DNA from: Aphis gossypii
Lineage: Eukaryota; Arthropoda; Insecta; Hemiptera; Aphididae
Length of the DNA: 64,000 nt
NCBI RefSeq assembly: GCF_020184175.1
Contig: NC_065531.1
Span: 25,317,213 to 25,381,212 of the forward strand
Direction of reading: 5' to 3'
In this document: positions 26,130-41,220 of the stretch, piece by piece
Numbering within the stretch: position 1 is the first letter of the stretch
How the letters are laid out: each line of letters begins with the position of its first letter
Program-made: the position numbers and the translations under genes
The notes under the pieces: model-generated
The model's input: only the letters and a program-made list of their open reading frames with translations
Told to the model about the DNA's origin: nothing
Databases searched by the model: none

Positions 26130-29100
26130 TATTATTATATTACATTAGAACTATTTGTAACTATTTTAAAAGTAGATGCGACGACCATAAGAAAGAGGTT
26201 ACGTTTCGCAATAAATAAAAAATCGTATATACAATTTTTTTTAGGTGAAGTAGTTTAGTATAAGATGTACTTTGTGAGTTATTTACTTAAAATAATTCAA
26301 CGAGATTTTTTTTTACGAACAGATTTTACAGATGAGACGTTTATAAAATCCCAATCTCTAATACTTCCAATGAAAATTTTGTTACTATATATATATATTA
26401 TATACACATATTATGCCATTTATATATTATAATTTATAATACAAATTGTATTTAAAATATATTTTCACATTTACTCATTCAGTGTTTATTACTTAAATTA
26501 TTGAATTTCCAATTTCACTCTGTATATTTGGTACGTGAATATTTTTTATCGACCAAAATCTCGATAAGTATTTTCTAGTTAAATCGTGCCCACAAGATTA
26601 ATGTGCGTTTTGAAATTGTGACATTTAAATCGTTTCGAATTAATCGTTCTAGAATTTAATTACAATATTATTCTACGAAATGTAAATACGTGTATTTAAC
26701 AATATTATAATGTTGTTTATATCAAGCATAATAAAATAAAATATATATTATTCCATATAATTTATACATAGGTGTATAAAATTTTTTTATAAATCTAATT
26801 AATATTAATTGGTTACTATGCACGGATGAAGAAACATATATTTTATTTTTATTCAAATTAAATCGAAAAACATGATTATCGTTCGCATAGAAAACGTCAT
26901 TTTATTATTTATAAATTATAATTAACAGTATTGAAATCAGTCTGGAATTAATAATTACTAATTATTAATGTACATATTCACTTTTTTTCTAAATTTTCCT
27001 TCTATTAAATTAATATTATAAAACTATGATATTCTCTGTAGAATCGTTAGGTATGAAACGGAGTAAAATAAAATAAAATTGTCATCGTGACATAGTATAT
27101 ATTCCAAAACAACGTTTATTACTAAAAATACACATAATTTTTATCAAATAAGTAAAATATAAATTAAAATAAATAGGTAATAGTAATAGATAGGTATGAA
27201 TAATGTATAACCATTATTCATTAGTCATTTCTCATTACACATGCCACATGCATTGAATTTTAAAAAAATTATGACATTATATATTATATTATATCATTTT
27301 AACAATAATCCTAGATTAAAATAACCATTATAATTTAAAAATTGACTTTAAGAGCTATAATAAGTACAATAGAAGTAAAAAAAACTTGTCTTAATATTAT
27401 ATAACATTGAAAATTGAGATAAAGATATATCAAAAATATTGACTGCGGTTTTATAAAAATATAATCATACTAAAATTATAATTTTAAAATTAATATACAT
27501 ATTATTGTGCGCCGAAAAAAAAATGTTTAAAACATAAAAATAAATCTGGCTTGCCTAAATTAAAATTTAAAACTTGTTATTTACTCACGATTTGTCTAAT
27601 ATAATAATGTATTTTTCACTCAGAAACGTATACAAATCTTTGTTTAAACGTAAAAAAAAAGTAGTAATCATAAAACAATATTATTAAAACATTCTGTGTT
27701 TAGATTTTTTGACAGAAATCGAAAAAAAGATTACATGTAAAATAGTGTATTTATTTAATTTTTACTCGTTGCACCTCTTTCACATTTCTACTCAACTTAA
27801 TAAGCCCTTTATGGTGTATTCTGGAATAATAATGGCTTATGACTAGAAGAACAAATCAAAAAAATTAATAAAATAAAATAACTAGATATTTCTGTGAACC
27901 AAAATTGAGTGCTTTTTCTAAATCTTATCAGTAGCCATGCTCGTTCAACTTCATTATAATATTATTATACGACTTCAGCAGTATTCTCTGCCACGTATAA
28001 TGTATACGAGAAGAGGTCGTCGTCATATGTCTGCATTATTAGACACACACATAATTTGTATATGTACATACCTATATTATACATTTTTAATAATATGTAC
28101 GAGATTAGTATAGTAGTTGCATTGCCTACCTGCGATTACATTTAATTTGTAACGTTTCGTAACACGTCTCTTATACACACACAAATATATATAACATTAT
28201 AGATGCGATCACCTCGTCGAATAATACATATACCTATATACACATATCATGTGTATGATACGATATTGTAATACATCGACATTTTTTAAGGTTACACGCG
28301 AATGACCTCATTATGTAGGCGGTTCGTTGCGTTGAACAGACGTAATGAGCTTAATAATTTACGTAAAGACACCCGCCGCCGGGGAGTGCCACTCGAATAC
28401 TCGATGCCGTAGCTGACTATAGCGAAATCAATGAAACTACTGCGTAAAACAATAATTATTATTATTTATTAATATTTTAATAATAGTATTAAATTATTTT
28501 CTTACGAGTTTATCACAATTTTTACTTATTCAATACTCAATATCATTATAGATATATTATTTTCAACGATAAAACGCGTTTCTCTCTGGACTCTGGATGT
28601 GTAACAAATAACAATAGCTATAACTTTTCTCCTATACAAGGCAAACGCCCGTGGTTATATTGTAGGTTATTTAAAAGTTGCAACGATAAATTATGTAAAA
28701 TTTACATACCGCAATCTAATGTAAATATTATGCGATTTCAAATAGAAACATTCATTGATGTATAATATAAACTGCGTGCCAGAATCATCTTTCTTGTTTG
28801 TTGAAATGTCACTATAAAGTCGTGTTCAAAAACGGTATTTCAGTTTGATTGCAGGGAAAAATCTTCGATATTCATATGTATTTAGCCATGTATATACGTT
28901 TACGGATGTTTTTTTTTTCAACACAAGTTATATCTATTTTCTTCAACAACTCGTGTTTAGGAAAAATATACGTTTTACGCCTATAATAAACAATAAAGGG
29001 CATACATAAACATTAAAAATAATATTATATAGTTCGCACGCTGAGTAAAACTAAATTTTACTATTTCAATGACTTTTTTCTTAAGTTTTATAAGTAGTAT

Positions 29101-29520
29101 TTTCTTGTTAGACTTTAATCACTTTTTTTTATGTGGATCTATATTATGGTATACAATAATGTCGATATCATGAGTTTATATAGGTATTATATCAATATTA
29201 AGTTTAGGTGTAGACGTATTATATTTTGTACTGCAGTGTAATATAAATATAAAGTGATCATGAAGACATGAACTGGTGTGTACAATAGTACATGTTAGGA
29301 GTTTATATAACAGTAATAATATTTAGTGTACAGTTGTGCACACAAGCGTGATGATACATTATCATACCAAATAACAATACTTATTGTTTATTTTATATTT
29401 TTATTTGCTCGTTCACAATAAAACACTATGATGTGTTTAAGTCAATTTTCGGTAACATTGAATTGGTGCTTCGAAATCTCGATTTTATTTTTTTAAATAC
29501 TATAATATTGTATTAGAACT
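26130..29520. other. AT-rich desert
   Basis: No exon found. A small GC-raised patch lies at 28320-28430. Confidence 0.55.
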
Positions 29521-29521
29521 C

Positions 29522-29583
29522 CTAAATGTATAAATAGTCGTTCCCGTGACCCGTAGAACTGGTTGAAAATAAAACACTGGTTG
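29522..29583 (-). CDS. Candidate exon 2 of a small spliced gene
   Basis: On the minus strand the acceptor TTGATTGTGTTGTGTTTCAG leads into two bases that complete the codon left open by exon 1, then 19 codons (TSVLFSTSSTGHGNDYLYI) and TAG. An AATAAA-type signal follows on the same strand near 29490. Joined product: 37 residues with a hydrophobic middle. It may instead be a lncRNA. Confidence 0.33.
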
Positions 29584-29728
29584 CTGAAACACAACACAAT
29601 CAATATACATTTCATACACCCATCCGATTTTTCAAATTAGACACCGTCCTTTTAATTTATTCAAAAAACATAAACCGAGCTCAGTTAAAAGTCGACTACA
29701 CTAAGATGATTACACTATCTATACTTAC

Positions 29729-29780
29729 CACAGTTTACCAATACACCCGACCACCCCAAAAAATGTCCACCGCGGTCCAT
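29729..29780 (-). CDS. Candidate exon 1 with start codon, minus strand
   Basis: The ATG at 29780 has G at -3 and +4. Seventeen codons (MDRGGHFLGWSGVLVNC) plus one base run to a strong donor, CTGTG|GTAAGTATAG. The 145-base intron joins in phase to 29522-29583. The region upstream on this strand (29790-30590) is GC-raised and could be its promoter. No family recognised. Confidence 0.33.
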
Positions 29781-30595
29781 TGCACGCCTAGGCGTCATCG
29801 AAACCCTTTGATCATACCCCTGTATCCGGATATACCAATATACATGACGTCGTGACGTATCTAATAGTATTACCATCGTTCAGACGCATCTTTACGATGC
29901 GTGTATAGTACTTATAAACGCTTATGTATTGATTCGCGAAAACGGACTTCCGGACTGATGCATAATAAGTTCACAGGGGCGAGATGAATCATTGGCGTCG
30001 CGGACCGTGCGATAGTGAAAGAGACCGCGCGCGGATTCTGGCGTCGTAGGTACCTAAGTATGTGTATACACGATACTTATATATTATACAATACTACAAT
30101 AACATTTATTATAATATACACACGCACGCAGGTCCTACCCCGTTCACAATGGACCGCGGCGACCGACGTATCGAAACGTATTATAGTTATAAACGCGTGC
30201 ATAATATTTATACTAGTCGCGAGTATTTGCTGTGACGCGGCCTCGGCGGCAGTAGTATCGTTGTCGTCTAACTGACACTTGAATGGGTTAAAACTCAGAA
30301 GTGTGTGTGTGTATTCGTGAATTTGAGTCAATGCGTTTATGTGTGCGCGTGTTCGTAGGCGTTTTGCGTTCTATCGCCGACCACCGATACAATCGATTGC
30401 GCCTTATTTATCCGAAGCGCAAACCTGTACATTCGCCGCCGACGCCGCCGCCGATCAGTCTCTGGCGCACGTCACTTCTTTTAAACGCTACATCAAGACG
30501 CCACTGTGATCACCACAATATTTTACTGGATCTCGAGACGGATGGATGCGACGTGGATACGAATGATACGATGCAAATATGACTGGGTCATAATA
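29781..30595. promoter_or_regulatory. CpG-rich block, possible bidirectional promoter
   Basis: GC-raised from 29940 to 30590, with a GCC/GCCGCC run at about 30435. Plus-strand ORFs at 30015-30275 and 30301-30582 are open, and the second ends LLDLETDGCDVDTNDTMQI, but neither has splice or family support. The minus-strand candidate gene at 29522-29780 begins just to the left. Confidence 0.35.
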
Positions 30596-33500
30596 TACAG
30601 TATGTATAATCACGGGAACACGATCATCCAAGTTTTTTCCTTTTTTTTAACGCCATTTATAATTAATACAAAATAATAGTATCTAAAGTAGTCGTTTTCA
30701 GGTATAATAAAATATTTTTAAAATCATTCAGTATTTTACCTAATATTATAATGACTATACTGTACATGAAATACATGCAATAAAAATGCATAAATATTAC
30801 AGACAACTTTTTTTTTTAATGTTATCTAACCTAACCTAACTGTAGGACGGAGTCGTGCGCAGTCAACGTAGTTTTTAAATGTCGAATACCGTCATTTTTT
30901 TTTTAAATAAATATAAATCTGGCCATCGAATTAGTAATTCGATATCAATCATTTCAAAAAATGGAATTTCATTTATAGTGTACCTTTATTATTTTTGATC
31001 GTCATCGGCTACACTATATTATAATTTATTATAATAATACATAACACTTCTGATTTAAATTCGATCACGGAATAAAATTGTACTTAGTGGTGACCTTCCT
31101 CATATTTTATAATTTTACAATATTTTAAATTTTCACATAATAAACACGCACTTTACATAGTTACAATTTGTAAAGCTAAAAAAACGACGAATTGTTAAAG
31201 AATTGAAATGGTAATGATATGCTACAGTGCTCCGGACAAGAACACGTTTTTTTGTTTGTTTTCTTTTACGAATACAAATCTGTCTTTATAACTCTTATCA
31301 AAACAAAATCATGCCGTATTATCCGATAACAGTGACAGATATCACGTTTTGACGAAAAAATAATAAAAACTGTATTATAACTTCTAGCCAAATTTTTATA
31401 GATTTATTACAAATAAGATTCAATTTCGTGTGTATATAGATAACCGATTAACCAGTTTCAGTAGACTCATACTTTTCGGGTCGCTTATGTATAATTTTCT
31501 TTTTACAATATTGCGAAATATTTTGAATTACACTGAATACTTTTTGACGTGATTTTCCGTGAAGTTTTTTTTTCCTATGATCAGTTAGACGTGTGAGTCA
31601 TTATAATGATAACACATCATCGGTCTAATTATAATTGTAATTTAAGGATATACCTTTATTCTACCAATTTTGAGTTAATTATAAATACTTAATTAGCAAG
31701 TATATACCACCCGGATCAGAATTATGATTATTAGATCAAATGCGTTTCGGAGCATTACTAATTTGTTTTAGCGCCGTAACACGCAGCTGGTTAGACGATA
31801 AAAATGTTTAAAATTTTAAAATATAAACGCCAAACTCGTAAAACGCGATTCCTCTTAACGTATATGATAATATAACTATGTACTGGAGTTCGCGTTGTAA
31901 GACGTAAATAATATTATAGTCTTGGTCACAAGGTATACGTTTTTCTTAATTAGTAATTTGTTAAGTCATATTATTAAAACGTCGCGTAGTCATCATTATA
32001 GAAAACTATTGTAATTACATAGGTAGTTAATTGATATTATATTTACTTCGATCGATATTTGTCAAGTCAGTAAAATTGCTATTTTTAGAGTAAATGATTT
32101 AGTTTTGTTGCGTACTACATTACATTATGGTACATTAATAATGTTGAGCCACCCTTTACTTTGTTACACTCCCACAACCCCTTACTAATATCAAAAACAA
32201 CAAAATATACACTATATACCATACCTATTACATAATTGTATATCAAATTTGACTCATTGTTCTTTTATATTATCTAACTCTAGCCTATACACCTACATAA
32301 TTCACAGAACTATAAACAAGTTGTGTATAATAATTAAATATGCAGATAATTATTTACAATATTGATTATACTATTTATATTTTATACTAATAAAAATAGC
32401 GTAAAATAATATTTAAAAGATAGTTATAGCAATAAATATTACTCAGTTCTTCATCATTATCATCTAACAATACTAATTTCCCATATTAAGGTAAAAGAAT
32501 TATACGGTCAATGTATATTAATACATTTTAAAACAATTTAAAAGACAATTTTATATAATCTCTGATTACAAATAAATCATTATTTCCATTGCATATTTTT
32601 TATAAAATATAAAACTACACCATTTATTCAAATTTCAGACTCGGCTCCAATACATATACTCGCCATTCATGCATATAATTAATTTCCCATGCCAACCTAC
32701 CTAAATAATATAATGTGAGTACCCAACTTATCAAATTATATTTTAAGACAACTGTTTTATAAACCCTATTCGTAACGAATAGAAAACATAATGTTATCGA
32801 ATCCTACACTATTATTTTAGGCTTATAAAATAGTATTTAAAAAACGTATTTATGCAATGGTAACAATTTTTAGTTGTTGCACACGTGGACGTCGTTTGTA
32901 GACTAAAAATGAATACTTCTACTACACGAATCACTAGTGTGAATACTGAGACATTTTAATAGGACAGTTAGGAGTTGTTTGGAGTCTTTTTTTGTAGTTT
33001 TAGACAAACTGTAAAGTCTAAAAATATGAAATGAAAACGACATTGATATTTTCGTGAGGCTTTTGGAGATTCGTAAAATATATTATATGTAGTACTTATA
33101 TACGTGTATTATTATATTATACCAACGTTTTTAATGCCGTTTTTTTCATCGAAGACTATTTTGGCAAACACAATTAGGACCACCCCGATTCACAGTGAAT
33201 TTATTGAAATCATAAAACTACTAACTTGTAGTACCGAAATTTAATTGCTTTACTCTAGAAAGTGTCTTCGACATTGTATACATTTATATTTTTTTAATCC
33301 TTGTAAATTACGAGGGCATCTTTACACTTAAACAATATATATACATATGATAAAATTAAATGTGTTGCGATGCTAATTGTGTTAGTCACGAATTATTGTG
33401 GACGGTCGGTACGATAACGCAGCCACACAAGACGATGATATATTCTTAGATCATATTATAAGTAATAGACCGTTAAGTGTGAATCACAATATTTGGTGCA

Positions 33501-35440
33501 GAAATATTATTATTATTGTTATTTTATTTTCTAAAATGCATTCCGCGGTTGCACTCGTTGAAATGAAACGTTTGTAAATTATTCCCATACAGTAAATTAC
33601 TTATGGCTTAAAAACTGATAGGAGATTTTTAACGTTAATTTACAATAATACTCTAAAAACTTAGCCGATGACTCGTTTTAAATTGGATATAGTGTTATTT
33701 TTAGATGCGTGCAAAAAAAGCGTACAATTCGTGACATACACGTGCGCTTTATTTATTATAGATTAATTGTATTGTAACATTTATTTAATTAAATTATATT
33801 TATTATGGCGCTAGTGGTAAACGAAACGATAAAAATTGTTTATTTATGTTTTCTGTTTAGCAAAAGGAGCAGCTTTTTAAATCCGGTAAAATGAAGATCT
33901 AGACATCAAGTGAAATATATTACACGTAATAAATCGTTCTGTATTAACTAGAAGGATATAATAATGTATAGATATTATTGTTATGATAATATGTTGTGAC
34001 CGAGAGTATTATACGTATCAGTTACTGTATATTATACAGTAAATAATATAGTACTTAGTACTTACTTATCTTCATATAAGACAGTCCTTATGATTTGGTA
34101 TTATGTATTATACATCGTTTAAAATAGTATAATAATATCATTTACTTGTTCTACTTATATCCCGTACATTTTAAACATATTTCTACTTAAACTTTTCGAT
34201 GACAACTATAAAATATATAACAATATGATTCATATGGGGAAGGGGGTAGGTGGCACGCGCGTCACAGATAATAAACAGTAATAAATAGAAAATAATACAC
34301 ATTAATTATTGGGTATTAGATATGCTATTTTTTAACGTTTAGCTGAGATTTTAGTGTTTTACTCTCGATCATCGTAAATGTATGTCGTTTCAAGATGGTT
34401 AAAACGTAAAAATACTCACAGACCACAGTGACCGGCTATGTGAGTCTTTTTAGAAATTTAAAAATGTCATCTGACTCTATATTTGTGAAATATGATAATA
34501 TACACGTTTTCTTCGCGATACAGATTAAGAGATTGGTCATAATCATTGTCAGAAGCGTATAGAAAGATATGAGGATGGCAGATAGGTACGTCTTTAAAAA
34601 AATATATATATATAAATACATTTTTTAGAAACAAATTTATGATTCAATAATAATTAACTATCATATAATTGTTGAAATGTAATTATTTTTAATATAAAAT
34701 ACATGTTTTGCATATTTGTATTTATTATGATATTATGTACATCGTATTGATACGTATCGATAATTGGTATAATAAATACACATTATAATACTATAGTTGT
34801 GTAGTATGAATATAAAATGATAATAAATAGTGATTGTTAATAATCGTGATCGCTAAAATCAAGAAAGTTTAAAGTAATTAAAGATAGCGCTCTAACTATA
34901 TAAACTTAACACTTTCTTAATAACCGTTTATATAACTGCATAAATTTGGATTTATATATTTTTATACAAAAATATTTTTTTTTTTAATTTTTTAGAGTAT
35001 TGTAACATTAAACACTTTCAAACGTCTATTTTTAGAATTTATTTTAATAAAAGTTTTTTTTCCACTGATTATGGGAAATTAGTTTATAAAACGTATGTGT
35101 ACTTATGCCATTGACCATTGTAGAAATGTCATTATACCTTTGTTACGTGTAATAAATATAATGCGATATATAAAGACAATAGAGTATATATAATAGTAAT
35201 ATAGGTAGTTTAAGCACACTGTATACTTATGGCACCAGATTGAAAACAACTTCACTCGGAAAGTTGGAACAACGTTGATTTTTTTTTTTAATTTCATCGA
35301 CTCCTTTTCCCCGGACATTTTTCTTTACACTTATCGTCATTTCGATTTTTCCAACAGAAACGGCAGTTATGAAAATACTATGACTACCGAAAACTCGCTG
35401 AATGAGAAGCAGTCATAAAGTCGTTTGCTTGGACGGTACG
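30596..35440. other. AT-rich desert
   Basis: No coding or RNA gene recognised. A near-perfect palindrome (TTACTGTATA, T, TATACAGTAA) lies at 34022-34042. Confidence 0.6.
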
Positions 35441-37230
35441 TCATCATGTACTCAAATATACCTACAGAGTATCGACACGCGTGAAGACGACGGGGGCAGA
35501 GGACACAAGTATTATAATAATACCAATAGAAATAATGATAATAATTGCAACGCGTACTCTTATACCGAATAACACACACAAGCACGAGCATATTATTTAT
35601 TATATTACATATTAACGCTTCGTCACAGTCTTTTCATGTTAATATCGAAATACGAGTGTATTTACAACAATAGACGTGATGCACGCATATGGGTAGCACA
35701 CGGCGGCGGCATCACTACGACATGATAATATAATAGTATAATATCATGATATTAATAAAAGCGTTATAAAAGACCGATTTTAAAAGACTATATCGGCTGC
35801 AGCGGCAAAAAATTTTTCCGCAGACTCGTTCTCCCGTAGTATATATATATATAATATGATATGTACGTGTATATATAATTAGCTATAGGAATACTGCACG
35901 CGCAACGAATAGTGAATATATCTATACATAGTAATATTATACTCGCCGTTTTATTATTATCTATATCATGTATTTACGGGGTGAACATATTAACTGGCTA
36001 CACTATAATTTTCAGAGTTAACTTTTGTTTTTTTTAAATAAAACAATGTTTAAGACTTTTAAAGTATACCTATTCGCATAATATTTACTCTGATTTTATA
36101 ATCAACATTAGTTTTTTTTATCTAAATAAGTTCATTGATGTTTTAACTCTTAACTTTTTTTAAATGGCAACCTGTAATACAGGTCCTATATATGTTTTAA
36201 ACTTTTTTGTGGTCTTGCATTAATTTTTGTTATTAAATAAATTATGATTTTATTTATAAGCATATCAATTATAGACGAGCGAAACTGCACTATACGACCA
36301 TATAATAAAATCTCTGCTTGGTGATTGCCATTTTATTCCACTCATATGAACTTTAAATAAGTATTCGTTATTAACAGTGAAACCGTATTTATTCAATGTG
36401 TAATATTCATAGATACGTCAATATTTTTAGAAAAAAATTATAATGTATAGGTACTTCTAAAATCTAAAATATTGGTTATTATAAATACTTGTAATAGACA
36501 AAAAATGATCTTTCTTTCTCGAAAAAGAAAACACTAATAATGATTACTAAAAAAAATGGTGTATTATAAAGTACCTAAACATAAAACAAGATGAAAACCT
36601 TATTTTTTTAAAAAACACAAAAACCTACTTATAACCGTTGAAATGGAGCACCCTGTACAAATAGGTGCGTATATTAAGTAACTCGGATGTGCAGTAGGTA
36701 ATACATGGCGAGGTCCCGTCTCGCAGACTGCAGGCTCCCGCGGGGCAATCCGACATCATTGTGTTCCTATCCGGTCTAGTGTCTATGCGTATACGTGATA
36801 TTATGTACACGCGACGTGTAATATACGCTCAGCGGTAGCCCTCTACTCGCTACCGCCGCCACAGAGAGTGGAACGTCAAAGTCTCCCGCGAGGAAGTCGT
36901 CGTCGGCGAGATAGATACGACCGATAATATTTATATAGCTACGCGACGATGAGAAAAACCACTCATTGATCGGTGTCGAAACCCAGAGAATATACGCAAA
37001 CGGATTTCTGGCCACCTAATTAAATCGGACTGACCGTATTCAGTAATATTATTATTATTATTATTACACAGTGCACAATATATAATACATAAATTCTGAA
37101 TAACCAGTAGGAGTAAACGGTGGATGAGGGGGTATTGAGAAGAAAAAGGAGAACGATTCTGAAACGACGACGACGCAGATAAAAATGAAAAAATACAAAT
37201 TATATGGCTATCGGCTTCTGACGCGTGCAG
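35441..37230. promoter_or_regulatory. GC-raised patches, putative regulatory
   Basis: Patches at 35470-35510, 35690-35720, 35800-35840, 36690-37000 and 37140-37230. Minus-strand frames at 36625-36810 and 36776-37015 (the latter with IYLADDDFLAGDFDVPLSVA) are open but unsupported by splice sites or family resemblance. An (ATT)n tract lies at about 37050-37066. Confidence 0.3.
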
Positions 37231-38900
37231 CGCGCCCTATATAATATATCATAAATAATATTGCTATATTTAGATAACACGCCATAATATTTTAATATAC
37301 TCGTCATATGCGTGTTCTATAAAGTATACATATATATTCTTATAATATATTTATATATATTCATAGATGTTTGGTTCTTTTTACCAAAAACGTTTTTTTT
37401 TTAGACTTTTACAATTTTAGAGTTGTTTTTATTCGTCTTATGTGCACCGGTCGGGACTATGCTCTATATGCCATATTACTATATAATAATAAATTTAATG
37501 AGAAAGATTCTTGGCTCATTATATTGATGATTCGTATAAATTCAATGAATGTGTATATTTATTATTTATTCGTATTTATGAATTTAAAATATTGTAAATA
37601 ATTTGTAATCCTTATATTATTTAAATTAATCGTCGTTTATGGTCGTAGAATTTTATTTCCTTAACACCAATAATACACTGTATACTATACCTTATATGTT
37701 AAAGAAATATCTTATTGAGATGTTGACGATTTAATAATGTTGACAAGGTGAAATACTTTTTTTAATTTTCACTATTTTACAATTAAAAATACACACGATT
37801 TTATACGACTTTGCTAGATTCACTAAATGTTGTAATCCAATTAAAAATATTAACCATACTAAATTCAACTGTCCACACTTCAAGTATTTAAAATACTGTA
37901 TTCAAAACGCATATCAGTCTCAGTCATACATATTTTGATGTCTTAATCTCAATTCTTAATACTAATAATCCAGTAATAATTTTTGAGATAATTGCTTATC
38001 CAGCAAATCCTTCGTTCTATAATCTGTTTATTTGTAACGTCTATTAAAAAATCTCTTGTTAGTATTCTTTTAAATTATTTTATTTTCTAAAAAAATGTTA
38101 CCTATTTAAAATGTCCATAAATTATTTTTTTAAATTAAAATAGAATTATAAAAATATTCAGTATCAATATTATTTTTGTTTATTCCAATAATATTATAAT
38201 GATTGTGTTAGTTCTATATTTTCCATTAATTATATGCAAACATAATATTTCATATAGGAAATAATATTTTTGTGAGTTAATTTCGTTAGTTACATACACT
38301 AATGTTCATTAACTACTCACACAATGACATAGTTCAAAAATGAATGTAATAATAACTGCCTAAATATTACTCCTTAAAACATGCTATGCTCCAACCCCCT
38401 TAATAATAGTATATCGCAACTAACCACTTACTATTAGTCTAAATATTAAATATTTATATCAATAAAAAAAGCACTCATTCAATATTTCACATTTATACCT
38501 AGGTACATCATTACATGGCTACACTAACAGTTTTAGAAAAGTTCTCTGCTATACCCTGCGTTCATTGTGAAATCAGAAATATCTGATATATACCTGATCG
38601 ACCAATAATATTTATATACATGCGCTTATGCGTCGCACGTTCTACACAATGTAAACAGTGAATTACCGAATTCGACCATATTATCATGAACAGTGATAAT
38701 GTTATTTATAGTAATAGTATATATTATATATTCGTTGTCGTCCTCGTTGCCGTGTCGTGTCGCGTTCAAAGATGAAATCTTTTTTTCTATTACTTTTTGA
38801 TTAAAAAAAACACAGGTATTCCGCTTTTTTAATTTCTAAGTCGATTTATCATACGTCAAGAAATAATTTTTAAATTCACCTATTCACGAGAAACACGTTT
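37231..38900. other. AT-rich non-coding stretch
   Basis: An ORF of 76 codons at 37371-37601 is Ile/Asn/Tyr-rich and probably chance. Nothing else recognised. Confidence 0.55.
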
Positions 38901-39163
38901 TTTTTTTCTTTTCAGGAATGCCGGCCCGTATACACCACAGAAGAGGCGAATAACGAATCACACACATACACAAACATAATATGTGTATACATTTATACAA
39001 CGCACTATCAAAAACGATACCGTATCCGAAATTAATATATATTTTCTTCTCTCCTGTTTTTGGGACGAATAGTTTATGTGACAGAAAATACATTATGCGC
39101 GGCGGCGACGGTTCACCGGACGATTGCGTGCGTACCTATATATGTGTATACCACGTTAGGTTA

Positions 39164-39204
39164 GTGTGTGTGTGTGTGTGTGGTGTGTGTGTGTGTGTGT
39201 GTGT
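39164..39204. repeat. (GT)n microsatellite
   Basis: About 41 bases of GT with one TGG interruption, in a GC-raised block that spans roughly 38920-39530. Confidence 0.95.
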
Positions 39205-39470
39205 AGTTATAATATACGCGTATTCTACAAATATATCGTATCTTTCGTACATATTATATAGGTATATATAAATGTAGGAAGGCGTATAGTATAATATCGC
39301 TGCTTATATTGGTACTTTGCCGGGATACGGCGGTGAGCCTTGGATTTCTGCCAAAAATCAGCGGTCTACCTGCGAAACCCATCGCACCTGTAATCGATCC
39401 TGTTATAAACATTTTTTTTTCTTTTCTTTCCTATTAGATTTACTACTAGGTACGTAATATAACTTTATAC

Positions 39471-39490
39471 GACGACGACGACGACGACGC
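39471..39490. repeat. (GAC)n trinucleotide repeat
   Basis: Six to seven uninterrupted GAC units followed by a GC-rich segment. Confidence 0.9.
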
Positions 39491-39539
39491 ACCGCTGTGG
39501 TGTAATGCGTTCGGCAGTGGTAAAGTAATAATATACAAT

Positions 39540-40870
39540 ATTATAATGATATATATGCTTAGTATATAGGTATCAGGTATGCCTATAATAATAATATTTG
39601 TATATACAGCAATAGTGTTATATTAATATACCACAGTGTATAGCGGTGTACAGTAACGAAACCGGAACATTGGTATATCGTATTTATAATGTACGTATAT
39701 TATAACATGATATCGTACACATAGGAGGACGTACGGTTTGTACAATATAATAATATGCAATGTGACAGAGTGTGCCTGTATAATAGGTACTACTGTCGTA
39801 TAATAGCATTATTATCATCCGAGGCAGGTCGTCGTATTAAATGGCATAAAAATTGAAATTGAGTTACATAACGAGTTACTTATACTTCGTGTTATTTAAC
39901 GTAACTCAATAAGTGGTTTTAACTAAAATGATTACTTTACGTATTCATTATATTTTTCAATTGTATGTTTTACAGATAGCGATCCGTAATGTATTAATAC
40001 TTTGTTCGATGAGTAAACAATTATCATTTTACGCATTAAGCACAAATTATGAATAATTATGTATTATTAAGTGTTCAGAAATTTTCAGTAGGTAAAGAAA
40101 CTATCAATTGATGTAACTGTAAGATAGCGTTGCATAGTAGTCAATTTTAATCACTTAAAATGTCACGACACCATTTCTGTTTTAAACTTCTTCTATTTTC
40201 AAGTAATTTACAATACTACGCGAACGGAATAGGTCAGATATTCGAGGGTGTGGGATCGGATAAATCGTAGTGAAAGTATGTAAAAGGTTTTTGCGACGTT
40301 CTGAACTGATGGATTTAAGAGGTAACTATGTGGAATATAATAACATTTTATTATAATACTGTAATATTTGAAATATAGAAATATGTATCTTAAATAAATA
40401 TAGTATATAAAGTATACTTTCATTAGTCATTTTACAGAAACATAAGGACTAGTCTGGTTAGTTTGGATTCTGCTTAGAAGTTTGAGAGTTTGGCTGATTC
40501 CCGACAAAATTGAACGCCATAAGCTTTTGTAATCCTTTAAAGATATGTTTCTATGGAATAAGATTGGTAACATTATTCCCTCCTTATATTCATCTTAAAG
40601 GTTAAGAAGGTTAAACGCAATAATAATGTCTAAACATTCAATACAGTAATCAAACAATTTTATTTACTCAAAAAAGCATCATGATCGTTTATGATTTATG
40701 TTATAAAAATAGCTTTAAATTTGAATTGTCAATTCTACTAAATAATGGTTTAACGGCTTACAACACGAATGACAAAAGACCGCCACGATAATATGTTGAA
40801 TGACGATACTGCGGATGTATAGACGTCCACCGTCATTTGGCTTACTGACATAATATACTAATATGTATGT
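39540..40870. other. AT-rich non-coding stretch
   Basis: No exon or RNA gene recognised. Confidence 0.55.
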
Positions 40871-41001
40871 GAGCGCAGCGTGCGACCCTCTTTTGGCGAA
40901 AACGAGCTAGGTCACACGTCTGCCCGTAAATATTCCATATTATACGTTTTTCATTGCGAATAATATTGTTTTACTGGTCGTCGGGGAAAAAAATTAAAAA
41001 A

Positions 41002-41020
41002 TCTCTCTCTCTCTCTCTCC
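41002..41020. repeat. (CT)n / GAGA tract
   Basis: About nine CT units. On the other strand this is GAGAGAG, the binding type of GAGA-factor/CLAMP proteins in insects. It sits in a GC-raised block at 40870-41720. Confidence 0.9.
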
Positions 41021-41193
41021 CGGAACAATATAATAATATCAATACTCTCCCACTGAAACAACATAATAACGCGACACAATATAATTCTATACCTACTCGC
41101 GAGAGTTCCGAGCCACAACAATATAATAATAATAATAGTTTCTGAGGGCCATTTCGCGAGCTCGAGGGTATTAAGCAGCAGCGGCGGCGTATA

Positions 41194-41220
41194 GTCGTCG
41201 TCGTCGTAGTAGTAGTAGTC
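41194..41220. repeat. (GTC)n(GTA)n trinucleotide repeat
   Basis: Five GTC-type units pass into four GTA-type units. Confidence 0.9.

Noticed and set aside
30826..30841. Three CTAAC units resembling the insect telomere repeat TTAGG
   Set aside because: Only three units, and similar AGGTTAGGTTA words occur singly elsewhere (22848, 47030). It is a common arthropod word, not a telomeric array.
34398..34621. Minus-strand exon ending at a GTGAGTATT donor
   Set aside because: The best acceptor gives a segment with stops in all three frames, and the surrounding ORF is hydrophobic AT-driven sequence.
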